A DNA stretch of 64,000 bases from Lysinibacillus mangiferihumi (GTDB lineage: Bacteria; Bacillota; Bacilli; Bacillales_A; Planococcaceae), in the NCBI RefSeq assembly GCF_003049665.1, contig NZ_PYWM01000022.1:28544-92543 (forward strand). Direction: 5' to 3'. The notes under the pieces were generated by a model that saw nothing but the letters and a program-made list of their open reading frames with translations, was not told the origin of the DNA and did no database searches. Shown here piece by piece: positions 50,015 to 58,226 of the stretch (position 1 is the stretch's first letter; every line of letters starts with the position of its first letter). The position numbers were made by a program, and so were the translations under genes.

Positions 50015-52549
50015 ATGGTTAAATATTATTATGACAAGTTTACGGTGATTACTAACACATCGTATCTTGAACCTACATGGAAGTATCAATCCAGTGCCGT
50101 TAGACGCTTTGAAGGTCTTTATAAAAATTACACGTGGGATAGTATTTCTGGAACTTTTTCAGTGAACGCCGAAAGGTTCGAAAGTGGTCATATCATAACC
50201 AAAGGTACGATAGGGTATCAGCTATACGATGGTATTTTGAGTAGATACGAATTGACTGACACTGACGGGTATACAAACGACGAAAATTTAAAGAGCGAAT
50301 TTTACAAAAAGTTCCCAAGCGAAAAAACTCAACAGATAGCTTACAGTAAAGGCTCACTAGTGCAAACAAACATCGCGGCAGAAGATGGCACATATCCGGC
50401 AAACGGACGCCATACAGACGGGTATTGGTACGTAAAAGGCGCGGTAGTACCGACAGCGAAAATGCCTAAAGGCACGGTCACAGACGTTGCACACAATTTA
50501 TTGGGTAACGGCGGGCGTAAAACTGCGCTTATGTCTAACGGGTGGATAGTGGTTGTAGTTATGAGTAAGGACTACAAATACTTATACTTTTACGTCGATA
50601 AACGCAACGGATTGGGGTACGAAGCTTTCCTTTCTGTGCACGGAAAAGGTCAAAATTATCAAGATGTCAGTATAGTATCAGTGGGGACAACGCTTGAGAT
50701 TCTTACGGGATGGAATAACACTCAAGTACGTCAAGCATCTGTAAACGTTACAAACGTTCCGAATATGTATACGGATATTGATAGTTTATTTACAACGATT
50801 ATCCATAATAACTTAACAAGAATAGGCAACGTTGCCCTAACAGTAGACATATCCACAGCGTATCTTTATGCGGCATGGTCATGTACAAACGGAACGTATG
50901 CTGACACGTATAACGTTTACTACACGATGACTAGTAATCGTGGGTACACATGGAGTTCGCCTTTATCACTTGACGCGACTTCCGCAAGTGGCAAACATAG
51001 ACAACATCCGACCATTATAGTTTATAAAGGTGTCCCGCTAGTCATATTTCGATTGTATGATGGGGCATCTTTTGTAATACGTGCGGCTACAATTAAAGAT
51101 GGTAGCTGGACTTTCGTCAACATTATGAATGGCGGGTCAATAGCGCAGAATACACCATCTGCTGTTGTTGACAAAAATGGCGTTATTCATTTGGTATGGG
51201 TGCCCACCGCATTCGCTGTTTACTATTCGAAGTCAACCGATGGCGGGCTGACATGGACTATACAGACAAATTTAACAAATGTCACAAACACGTATACTTA
51301 TTCACCATCTATAACTGTGGACAAAAACAACACTGTATACGTAGCGTGGTCGCAACGCACGGATACTGTATATAGAGATATAGTTGTGCGCGAATCTAAC
51401 GACGGATTATGGTCAACACCTAAAAAGATACAACCAACAATTTCTACTAATCTTGACAATCCTAGCACCTTATATGATCCTAACTTTAGAGTCTTATTTG
51501 GTAAAGAAGCTGGAAGCATAGGCTATCCACCCGTTGCGTATGAGACATCCACGGTATCTGTTAACTTCTTTGGCGACATTACAACGAATAATAACCCGAC
51601 AATTGCAATCATATCGCCGACAAATAACCAAACATTATACGAAAACGACACACTTAACATCTCAGGTAATGCCTACGATTCCGACAAAGACCAATCAGTT
51701 ACAGCGTACTATCAGATAAACAGTGAACCTCGCAAGGTATTAGCAACAAACCTAAGTCAGACGCAAATCGCTCTATCAAAGCAGCTAACCTTCAAAGGTG
51801 GCAAGTTATATGATGGTGATACGGCACTCACAGGCACGCTAGCTGATGGTGTAGCACATACGTTGAAAGTATGGGCAGAGGACAGCGAGAAAGCTTCGTC
51901 TGCGATTATTGAGCGTACATTTTACGTGGTACCTAACCGAGCGCCTTTGTTATCTGTTGATGCTGTTGTGCCTTCTGGCGTCGTTGATGCGGACAAGTTT
52001 AAAATTAGTGGTACAGCTTCCGACCAAGATGCTAATTCAACGGTCAAGGTAACTCGTCGGATTAACGCAGGGAACGCTGTTGAAATATACAGTGGTACCG
52101 GTGGAGCGTGGGAGTTTGAACTAGCTCTATCGCAACTTGTAGTTGGTCAAAATACAATTGTTATTGAGGTCATCGATAACTATGGAGCAAAGGCTAGTAA
52201 GACAATCACACTAAATAAAAAAGAAGTGAAAACACCTATTTTGCAATCAGTGGCGAGGTATAAAATTACACCTCCAGCTGGATCAGCGAAGGGTGTTTTA
52301 TTATTTATACAACGTGATGAGGAACTGGATGTAAAAGTTGAGCTATCCATGACTTTAAGTGGTGAGCAAGAACAGTATGAAACATTAACGCCTGTGAATA
52401 CTGCACCAGTCCAACAGGGTGTAGTAGAGGATACTTTCGAACACGAGGGGTTAGAAGCAAAACAAAATATCATTCTCAAAATCACGCCATCACGAACAGA
52501 TTTATCATTTAATCACAAAATACATCTAATTTCAGGGGCGGTGGACTAA
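50015..52549 (+). CDS. Large tail fibre with sialidase-like propeller and Ig-like repeats
   Basis: An 844-residue fibre. Residues 1-510 are beta-rich with Asp-box-like motifs (SNRGYTWSSP near 307, STDGGLTWT near 410) as in sialidase-type propellers. Residues 520-740 hold two related Ig-like modules (SPTNNQTLYENDTLNISGNA; VVDADKFKISGTASDQDANS). Probably the receptor-binding protein or glycan-binding fibre; enzymatic activity is not shown. Confidence 0.8.
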   Translation: MVKYYYDKFTVITNTSYLEPTWKYQSSAVRRFEGLYKNYTWDSISGTFSVNAERFESGHIITKGTIGYQLYDGILSRYELTDTDGYTNDENLKSEFYKKFPSEKTQQIAYSKGSLVQTNIAAEDGTYPANGRHTDGYWYVKGAVVPTAKMPKGTVTDVAHNLLGNGGRKTALMSNGWIVVVVMSKDYKYLYFYVDKRNGLGYEAFLSVHGKGQNYQDVSIVSVGTTLEILTGWNNTQVRQASVNVTNVPNMYTDIDSLFTTIIHNNLTRIGNVALTVDISTAYLYAAWSCTNGTYADTYNVYYTMTSNRGYTWSSPLSLDATSASGKHRQHPTIIVYKGVPLVIFRLYDGASFVIRAATIKDGSWTFVNIMNGGSIAQNTPSAVVDKNGVIHLVWVPTAFAVYYSKSTDGGLTWTIQTNLTNVTNTYTYSPSITVDKNNTVYVAWSQRTDTVYRDIVVRESNDGLWSTPKKIQPTISTNLDNPSTLYDPNFRVLFGKEAGSIGYPPVAYETSTVSVNFFGDITTNNNPTIAIISPTNNQTLYENDTLNISGNAYDSDKDQSVTAYYQINSEPRKVLATNLSQTQIALSKQLTFKGGKLYDGDTALTGTLADGVAHTLKVWAEDSEKASSAIIERTFYVVPNRAPLLSVDAVVPSGVVDADKFKISGTASDQDANSTVKVTRRINAGNAVEIYSGTGGAWEFELALSQLVVGQNTIVIEVIDNYGAKASKTITLNKKEVKTPILQSVARYKITPPAGSAKGVLLFIQRDEELDVKVELSMTLSGEQEQYETLTPVNTAPVQQGVVEDTFEHEGLEAKQNIILKITPSRTDLSFNHKIHLISGAVD

Positions 52550-52800
52550 TGCCATTTCAATATAAAGTACGCAACTCGGACAGTACATTTGGTGATATGA
52601 AGAAATTCGGAGTAGAAGAAACACCAGAAGAAAAGGCGACGCGGTTAGAGCAAGAAAACCAACTACTGTTAAACAGCATGATGGAGATGTCATCCTATAT
52701 GGCCAACCAAGAACAACGTATAGCAGGTCAAGAAAGCGCCATTATGGAACTTTCTACACTTATCGCTGCTGCATTACCAGGAGGTGAAAGTAATGTTTAA
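52549..52800 (+). CDS. Small fibre-associated protein
   Basis: An 83-residue protein with a coiled coil (EKATRLEQENQLLLNSMMEM) after a short N-terminal beta part. It overlaps the fibre stop by one base; XkdW-like position. Possibly a fibre chaperone. Confidence 0.7.
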   Translation: MPFQYKVRNSDSTFGDMKKFGVEETPEEKATRLEQENQLLLNSMMEMSSYMANQEQRIAGQESAIMELSTLIAAALPGGESNV

Positions 52801-52945
52801 TGAAAACAGCGGGCTTGTATGTATCTGGTGTAATTTTGTGAAAGTAAATCCAGAAAAAAAAGAGCGGGTGCCGAACCTTTCAAATCTGCGTCAAGTGGTG
52901 TACAGCAAATTAGAACAAGAAACGGATAGTAAAACGCAAGCATAA
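52793..52945 (+). CDS. XkdX-position small protein
   Basis: A 50-residue protein (FNENSGLVCIWCNFVKVNPE) ending before a terminator. Similar short proteins follow fibre genes in many Firmicutes phages. AGGAGGTG precedes the ATG inside the previous gene. Confidence 0.75.
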   Translation: MFNENSGLVCIWCNFVKVNPEKKERVPNLSNLRQVVYSKLEQETDSKTQA

Positions 52946-52962
52946 GCTTAGCGTTGTTTTTA
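52932..52962 (+). terminator. Terminator after the fibre operon
   Basis: AACGCAAGC and GCTTAGCGTT pair with small bulges around ATAA, followed by TTTTTAT. Confidence 0.75.
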
Positions 52963-53005
52963 TACTCGAAAATTTGCCTTTCACAATAGTGGGAGGTTTT
53001 TTATT

Positions 53006-53296
53006 TTGGAAAAGAAGGTGAGAACATTGGTGGAAACAATCAATAATTGGTTGCCGATTGTATCTGCGCTGATTGGAGGTCTTTTATTCATTTGGCGCAT
53101 TACAAATAATCTAAATAAAACGCTACTTAGTTTAACAAATGGTATAGACAGATTAAACCAACATTTAAACGAGGTTGACGAAACTTCAAAGGAATCAGCA
53201 AAACGTATCAATAATCATGAGATTCGTATTGTTGTATTAGAAAAAGTAGCAGGTATACAAAAACAAACTGAGGAGAGTGTTAAATATGAAAATTAA
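53006..53296 (+). CDS. XhlA/BhlA-like membrane protein of the lysis module
   Basis: A 96-residue protein with one membrane helix (WLPIVSALIGGLLFIW near 15) and a C-terminal coiled coil (NEVDETSKESAKRINNHEIR), the layout of hemolysin XhlA-type or accessory holin proteins. TTG 53006 follows GGGAGG; TTG 53027 after AAGGTGA is an alternative start. It overlaps the holin gene. Confidence 0.72.
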   Translation: MEKKVRTLVETINNWLPIVSALIGGLLFIWRITNNLNKTLLSLTNGIDRLNQHLNEVDETSKESAKRINNHEIRIVVLEKVAGIQKQTEESVKYEN

Positions 53297-53549
53297 TTGG
53301 AAAGTACGCTTACAACATAAGCATTTTTGGGTGTCATTAATTGCATTGCTTATTGTGCTCGCGAATCAAATTGCGGGCATTTTCAATGTCGATATTACGA
53401 TTTACAATGACCAAGTAACGGCTATTTCAGAGACAGTTTTAAGTATTTTAGCGTTGCTAGGTATAATTATTGATCCAACCACTAAAGGGACTTCAGACAG
53501 CGTACAGGTGCTTAATTATGATGCTCCTAGAAAGGTTGATGCTAAGTGA
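53286..53549 (+). CDS. Holin (phi LC3 family)
   Basis: An 87-residue holin with INWKVRLQHKHFWVSLIALL and two membrane helices, then ALLGIIIDPTTKGTSDS, the phi LC3 signature. It permeabilises the membrane to time lysis. ATG 53286 fits the GGAG site; GTG 53277 is too close. Confidence 0.93.
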   Translation: MKINWKVRLQHKHFWVSLIALLIVLANQIAGIFNVDITIYNDQVTAISETVLSILALLGIIIDPTTKGTSDSVQVLNYDAPRKVDAK

Positions 53550-54229
53550 GTTACGCATTGAGACCAAATATATTGTCATCTAGCAAATACCCAATTAAAT
53601 CACCATATAGCATGACTCCTAAATTCATTACAGTACACAACACAGCGAACGATGCGTCTGCAGCAAATGAAGTTAAATACATGATAAGCAATAACAATCA
53701 AGTATCTTATCATGTCGCTGTAGATGACAAAGAAGTAATTCAAGCTATTCCATTCAACCGCAACGCTTGGCATTGTGGCGATGGCATCGGTAAAGGGAAT
53801 ATGAAATCAATTGGTATTGAAATTTGTTACAGTAAAAGTGGTGGTGCCCGTTATGCTGCTGCAGAAGAAAATGCAGTACAGTATATCGCAAAATTACTTA
53901 AAGAGTATGGTTGGGGCATTGACCGTGTGAAAAAACACCAAGATTGGAACGGAAAATACTGTCCGCATCGAATACTAAGTGAAAACCGCTGGAATAGCTT
54001 CTTAAAACGAATTGAAGAAGCAATGAAGCCGAAAAATACAATTCAACAAAAGGAGGAACCAAAAGTGCCAAACACACTAACATCAACAGCTAAAGAGGAT
54101 TTGAAAGGATTGTTAAAAGTGACTTATCAAAAAGGAATCTTGAAGGTGGACCATAGCGAAAGAGTTGGTTCAATGACTGATGGTGAAGCTTTGGGATTGT
54201 TGATTTCAGTAGTGAAACGAACATTATAA
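53546..54229 (+). CDS. N-acetylmuramoyl-L-alanine amidase (endolysin)
   Basis: A 227-residue Amidase_2 endolysin. Zinc and catalytic sites: KFITVHNTAND near 28, QVSYHVAVDD near 52, HQDWNGKYCPHRI near 131. The C-terminal 60 residues probably bind the wall. GTG start overlapping the holin stop. Confidence 0.94.
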   Translation: MSYALRPNILSSSKYPIKSPYSMTPKFITVHNTANDASAANEVKYMISNNNQVSYHVAVDDKEVIQAIPFNRNAWHCGDGIGKGNMKSIGIEICYSKSGGARYAAAEENAVQYIAKLLKEYGWGIDRVKKHQDWNGKYCPHRILSENRWNSFLKRIEEAMKPKNTIQQKEEPKVPNTLTSTAKEDLKGLLKVTYQKGILKVDHSERVGSMTDGEALGLLISVVKRTL

Positions 54230-54238
54230 TATTAAAAA

Positions 54239-54282
54239 AGTCTGTGCTTCGAGTTTTAATGAGATGCACAGCCTTTTAATTT
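54239..54282 (+). terminator. Terminator after the lysis module
   Basis: CTGTGC pairs with GCACAG across an 18-nt loop, followed by TTTTAATTT. Weaker than the others because of the long loop. Confidence 0.55.
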
Positions 54283-54542
54283 GTTTTAACAAATAAATTA
54301 AGGGTATTTATAAAATAATAATCCAGGTAGTAGTAAGTTTAAAGAAATGAAAGGAACTATTTAGAAAGTAAATGTATAAACTATAATACTTTGATTTCCA
54401 CAGATTTAAAAAACAGCAATAAACTTCCTATTAATTGTAGTTTTATGTTTTAATATAGAGGGACATAGGTGGTGTATTAATTTTTTTGTACATACTGTTG
54501 AATCATGTCTAAGCAAAAAAATAATAAAGGTTGTGAAGTGTT
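54283..54542. other. Intergenic region upstream of the membrane moron
   Basis: About 260 bp, very A/T rich. No gene or clear promoter pair was found, though TTGTAG and TATAGA-like boxes occur near 54437-54462. Confidence 0.4.
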
Positions 54543-54914
54543 ATGTTGAAAAACAAAATTATTTCAGCTGTAATTACATTATTTCTAGGAGTATTTATTA
54601 TCCCATTATTTATTGGAGATACATATAGCATTGCACATGGTATTTATGGTACTGCATTTACTGCACCAGCAATGCTTGTAGCTATTGTGGTGTCAGTTGT
54701 GATTGAAAAATACAGTAAAAATAAAAATGTTATATTCATGTATATTAAGCATTTACTTTGTGCATTAATTTTTGCACTATTATTTAGTTTAATTAATTTT
54801 AGTATTAATACTTTTAAAGATACTATGTATCTAGCTACTTTAATGGGTAGTATTTATATAACAATATTTGTGATCTTTGATTATTTGTTAAAAAGTTTAA
54901 AAAAGAGTAGATAA
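54543..54914 (+). CDS. Four-helix membrane protein (lysogeny cargo)
   Basis: A 123-residue protein with about four hydrophobic helices (AVITLFLGVFIIPLFIG; PAMLVAIVVSVVI; LCALIFALLFSLINF; SIYITIFVIFDYLL). No family recognised. It lies after lysis and before attR, the usual place for genes expressed from the prophage, and is A/T rich. Confidence 0.72.
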   Translation: MLKNKIISAVITLFLGVFIIPLFIGDTYSIAHGIYGTAFTAPAMLVAIVVSVVIEKYSKNKNVIFMYIKHLLCALIFALLFSLINFSINTFKDTMYLATLMGSIYITIFVIFDYLLKSLKKSR

Positions 54915-54983
54915 AATAATTTACCTGGATAATTATGTATATGTAGTCGTTGAATCTAACAAAATAGGAAGCTACCACCACGC

Positions 54984-55014
54984 AAAAAAAGACCGTTAAA
55001 ACGGTCTTTTTATT
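54984..55014. terminator. Bidirectional terminator
   Basis: AAAAAGACCGTT and AACGGTCTTTTT form a perfect 12-bp stem with a two-base loop between convergent genes. Confidence 0.92.
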
Positions 55015-55015
55015 T

Positions 55016-55615
55016 TTAGTTATTTTTCACACTATCATATGAGCGTCCAACGTCCACCCATTCACTTTTTAAGAATGGGTAAAGGCCACCAATTTCTTTA
55101 GCACTCTCTGGAACAGCTGAATAAATTACTTCTGGTCCTTTTTTCATGGAATAAATTTTACGCATAAATTCATACGCAGGGAATCCATCACGTTGACCTG
55201 TTATTCGTACACTACCTGTACGAGTTACTTTAATTACGAAAGTATAGTCAATTGCAGGTGCTACTCCAACTAATGGATTTTTCATAGCGCATTTACAGTT
55301 AATATATAGAACATCGTCAATGATATTTGTATTGTATTGTAAGCCGGATTTAGATGCTGTCTCTCTTTTTGTTACTTTCCATTTACCTTTCACCAGATCT
55401 TCTTGGATTGTTTGACCTACCTTAGCTGTCCCTTTAACACCATAATTAGGTTTAGACGTGTCAATAGAGAAACTTTGTGATGTTCTGTATTTAGTTGAAC
55501 TCCAATCAGCTTCATTTCGTGTATCACCGTGGAAACGTGAAGTTTTTGGGTGGATAGGGTGTACTACATACTTAAATGGTAAAAATGTACGTAAGCGTAG
55601 TTCTAATTTTGCCAT
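55016..55615 (-). CDS. DUF3238-family protein
   Basis: A 199-residue beta-rich protein with AKLELRLRTFLPFKYVV at the start, VGVAPAIDYTFVIKVTRTG near 124 and DGFPAYEFMRKIY, the pattern of Bacillus DUF3238 proteins. Function unknown, perhaps secreted through non-classical routes. It faces left, opposite to the late genes. Confidence 0.85.
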   Translation of the reverse strand: MAKLELRLRTFLPFKYVVHPIHPKTSRFHGDTRNEADWSSTKYRTSQSFSIDTSKPNYGVKGTAKVGQTIQEDLVKGKWKVTKRETASKSGLQYNTNIIDDVLYINCKCAMKNPLVGVAPAIDYTFVIKVTRTGSVRITGQRDGFPAYEFMRKIYSMKKGPEVIYSAVPESAKEIGGLYPFLKSEWVDVGRSYDSVKNN

Positions 55616-55741
55616 AATATAGCCTCCTGATTTTTTATTGAGTAGTGTAATTACCTTACGTATAGGAAAGGCTCATTCCTATAACTAAAAACAACCAAAA
55701 AAAAATAAAATAGGTTGTATTTAATTAAAGAAAAGTACCTT

Positions 55742-55763
55742 TATAATAAGAACGTACGTTCTT
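55742..55763 (+). promoter_or_regulatory. Promoter -10 with overlapping LexA (SOS) box
   Basis: TATAAT at 55742-55747 is followed by AAGAACGTACGTTCTT (55748-55763), a perfect 16-bp palindrome. Its core GAACGTACGTTC fits the Bacillus LexA/DinR box GAACRNRYGTTC. The box covers the start-site region, so LexA would repress the sigma-factor gene. The -35 region is weak. Confidence 0.75.
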
Positions 55764-55777
55764 TTAGGAGGGGTATT

Positions 55778-56284
55778 TTGGGCAAAACATATTTAAATTT
55801 AGTACTAAACAATTTTTTGTCTATTGAAGAAAATAAAATATTGTTTGAAGAATATAAAGTTAAAAGAGATAAAAAGATTATGGATTTATTAGAAAAAGAG
55901 TTTAAGAAATATTATTCAAAAATAGTGCTAGTATCTTACTTTTCAAAAACTTTGTATTACGCAGCTCAGAAATATGATCAAAAAATTAGAAGATATCAAA
56001 GCTTTACAGAAGAATTGGTTGACCAAAATGAAGATAGTTTTTATGTAGAAAATACTAATATCACTGATTCGGAGAATATTGCAAACTATTTTGCAGATGA
56101 AAATTTTTATAAAGCTATAAATAAATTGACTGACAGACAAAAACAAATTGTATATTTGCTTTATATCAAAGAAATGACTGAAATTGAAGCTGCAAGTATT
56201 ATGGGAATTTCCCAACAAGCTGTTAACAAAGGAAAGATTAAAGCAATCAAAGAAATCCAAAGTGGTTTGAATGCTATTAAGTAA
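55778..56284 (+). CDS. Sigma-70-like factor, large subunit of a split sigma
   Basis: A 168-residue protein with a clear sigma region 4 (LTDRQKQIVYLLYIKEMTEI, then EAASIMGISQQAVNKGKIKA). The N-terminal 100 residues are basic and helical, without an obvious full region 2. The frame is open from 55715, but AGGAGG before TTG 55778 sets the start. It sits under an SOS box and 12 bp before a small region 2-like gene, like SigO-RsoA in B. subtilis. Confidence 0.75.
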   Translation: MGKTYLNLVLNNFLSIEENKILFEEYKVKRDKKIMDLLEKEFKKYYSKIVLVSYFSKTLYYAAQKYDQKIRRYQSFTEELVDQNEDSFYVENTNITDSENIANYFADENFYKAINKLTDRQKQIVYLLYIKEMTEIEAASIMGISQQAVNKGKIKAIKEIQSGLNAIK

Positions 56285-56296
56285 GGAGTACATATA

Positions 56297-56494
56297 ATGG
56301 AATATAAATTAGATGCGTTTGAAGTAATTGAATTAATGCAACCAAAAATAAAAAAACTATTGTATCAAACTGCTGCTAGTAATAGGGAAGATTTAGAACA
56401 AGAATTAAATCTGTTAATAATAGAATCAGTGGGTAAGATTAAATTGAACGATATGCCTAGTTTTTCTGATTTGGTTAGTCATATTGAAATATGA
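56297..56494 (+). CDS. Small sigma region 2-like partner (RsoA-like)
   Basis: A 65-residue protein (FEVIELMQPKIKKLLYQTAA; SNREDLEQELNLLIIESV) recalling the first helices of sigma region 2. Directly downstream of the region 4 protein with its own AAGGAG site. Together they could form a two-part sigma. The family call is from pattern memory. Confidence 0.6.
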   Translation: MEYKLDAFEVIELMQPKIKKLLYQTAASNREDLEQELNLLIIESVGKIKLNDMPSFSDLVSHIEI

Positions 56495-56645
56495 ATGATT
56501 TTAAATTAAATTAACTCGAATTGAATTTTATAATGGGCTAAAAGATAACTTGGTTATTTTAGATCCAATTCAAACATCAACTCAAAACAAGATTTAACGG
56601 ATTATTAAAGACGACTTTAAGGTATTTTAAAGTTGGACTAATATT

Positions 56646-56684
56646 AAGTCATTCATTTGAAAAATAATGAGTGACTTATTTTAT
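56646..56684 (+). terminator. Terminator of the split-sigma operon
   Basis: AAGTCATTCATT pairs with AATGAGTGACTT (one mismatch), followed by ATTTTATTT. Confidence 0.8.
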
Positions 56685-56714
56685 TTACCATGATTTAATG
56701 CCATTGATTAAAAC

Positions 56715-56732
56715 GGTGCCCACAAGGTGCCC
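56715..56732. repeat. Right integrase arm-type direct repeats
   Basis: GGTGCCC at 56715-56721 and 56726-56732, the same 11-bp period as at 8343-8360, 124 bp from attR. Confidence 0.65.
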
Positions 56733-56856
56733 AAAAGAATATGAAAACATATAAATTAATAGATGTATCATAGTAAATCATTTTTAAATGTGGCTCAAAC
56801 AGCTTTATTATTAACTTTTTTATAAGTGTATAAAAGTATGGAAAACCGCAACCACA

Positions 56857-56900
56857 GCCTTCTAAGCCGTCGGTCGGGGGTTCGAATCCCTCCTGGGACG
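56857..56900. repeat. attR of element 1 / attL of element 2
   Basis: Exact 44-bp copy of the tRNA-Arg 3' half. Upstream bases are phage DNA, so it is not a functional tRNA. An integrase gene lies on each side of the bounded segment, which makes it a shared junction. Confidence 0.93.
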
Positions 56901-56937
56901 TCTATTGCAAAACGTAGGTTGATTTTTAACCAAAAAG

Positions 56938-56987
56938 AAAAACGCTTAAAACCTTATGAATACTGGGTTTTAGGCGTTTTTTTATTT
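56938..56987. terminator. Terminator beside the att junction
   Basis: AAAAACGCTTAAAACC pairs with GGTTTTAGGCGTTTTT (one mismatch) and ends in TTTTTTTATTT; likely stops the second integrase transcript's region or host-side reading. Confidence 0.8.
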
Positions 56988-57038
56988 ATCTAAAGGATAT
57001 CGAGAATCGCATTGAATAACATATAAAATTTAAATTAG

Positions 57039-57064
57039 GTAAACAAAATGTAAACATGGTGAAC
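57039..57064. repeat. Candidate arm-type repeats of integrase 2
   Basis: GTAAAC at 57039 and 57050 (11-bp period) and GTGAAC at 57059, just after the integrase stop codon. They differ from the GGTGCCC repeats of element 1. Confidence 0.5.
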
Positions 57065-57071
57065 AAAAAAA

Positions 57072-58166
57072 TTAAGATGAATAAATGTTGATCGCAATTT
57101 CTTCATCTCGTTCTTCCATTTCTTTTAGTACGTGTGAATAGTGGTCAAGTGTTGTTTGAATATCTGAATGTCCTAATCGTTTAGAAACAGAATGAATGTT
57201 AGCTCCTTTATAAATTAATACACTCGCATGTGTATGTCTTAAACCGTGAATAGAAATATGATCAATTTCTAAAGCATCTAATGTTTTTCGTAATAGTTTA
57301 TTGGCACCTTCATTTGTGACTGTTTTAATAACTGATTGACGATAAAAAACTAAATTATTTTCATTTTCGGGTAGAGCTAATATTAGCTTTTTAAATTCAG
57401 TCATAACTTTCTTATCAACAGAAATTTTTCGTTCAGACTGTTCATTTTTCAACGGCCCGAAACCAGTTCCTCTTTTATAATCCCATGCTCGATACACTCT
57501 AATTTCATTCTTTTTAAAATCAAAACAATCTATTGTTAATCCTGTTAGTTCACCGAATCGAAGACCAGATACTAGTCCTAATAAAATTAAATGGTAGGTA
57601 CTTGTGGAAGGTGATAATCGGCTAAACAATTCATTGTAGAGTTTTACGCTGTCTTGATAATTCAAGTGCTTGTCTTCGCTTTTTTTTGCACTATGAGTAG
57701 CGTTCAACTCCACCTTACGAGTGAAGTCTAAAGTGATATATCCATCGTCTATTGCATCTCTCACACATGCTCTGATATGAGTGTTAAGCTTCCGTACAGT
57801 CTCTTTTGATTTACCTTTACCATATTCATTTAAAAATAACTGATAGTCGGCACGAGTAATTTTTTGAATCGATTTATCTTTGAAATATTCTTTAACACGG
57901 TCAGATGAATTGGAATAGCGCTCATAAGTGTTTACATGCTTACTGGACTTGTACAATTCTATCCATTCATTAAAGTACTCAGCAAACGATTTTTCTTTTA
58001 CAATTACTTGATTACCCTTTTTTAATAAAAGTTCTTTTTCAGCTGCTGCTATTTGTGCTTCTTTTTTTGTAGCAAATCCTCCTTTTGATATCGGCTTCCT
58101 TTTGCCGTCCACATAATGATTGATCATATACTGCCATGTGCTACCACGTTTTGTGATGCTTGCCAT
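57072..58166 (-). CDS. int: Tyrosine recombinase of element 2
   Basis: A 364-residue integrase with an arm-binding N-terminus (WQYMINHYVDGKRKPISKGG), a core-binding domain (about 60-150) and catalytic residues: SGLRFGELTGL near 201, HGLRHTHASVL near 308, and Tyr in LDHYSHVL near 341. It is clearly different from integrase 1 although both appear to use the same tRNA. GGAGAATT lies upstream of the ATG. Confidence 0.95.
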   Translation of the reverse strand: MASITKRGSTWQYMINHYVDGKRKPISKGGFATKKEAQIAAAEKELLLKKGNQVIVKEKSFAEYFNEWIELYKSSKHVNTYERYSNSSDRVKEYFKDKSIQKITRADYQLFLNEYGKGKSKETVRKLNTHIRACVRDAIDDGYITLDFTRKVELNATHSAKKSEDKHLNYQDSVKLYNELFSRLSPSTSTYHLILLGLVSGLRFGELTGLTIDCFDFKKNEIRVYRAWDYKRGTGFGPLKNEQSERKISVDKKVMTEFKKLILALPENENNLVFYRQSVIKTVTNEGANKLLRKTLDALEIDHISIHGLRHTHASVLIYKGANIHSVSKRLGHSDIQTTLDHYSHVLKEMEERDEEIAINIYSS

Positions 58167-58226
58167 ATAAAATTCTCCTTTTGTTTATATAAGAAAAGAG
58201 CAAGCGAAGTAGCCTGCTCTATGTAT

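Noticed and set aside
56857..56900. Second tRNA-Arg gene
   Set aside because: Only the 3' 44 bp are present; the acceptor 5' strand and D arm are absent, so it is an att remnant.
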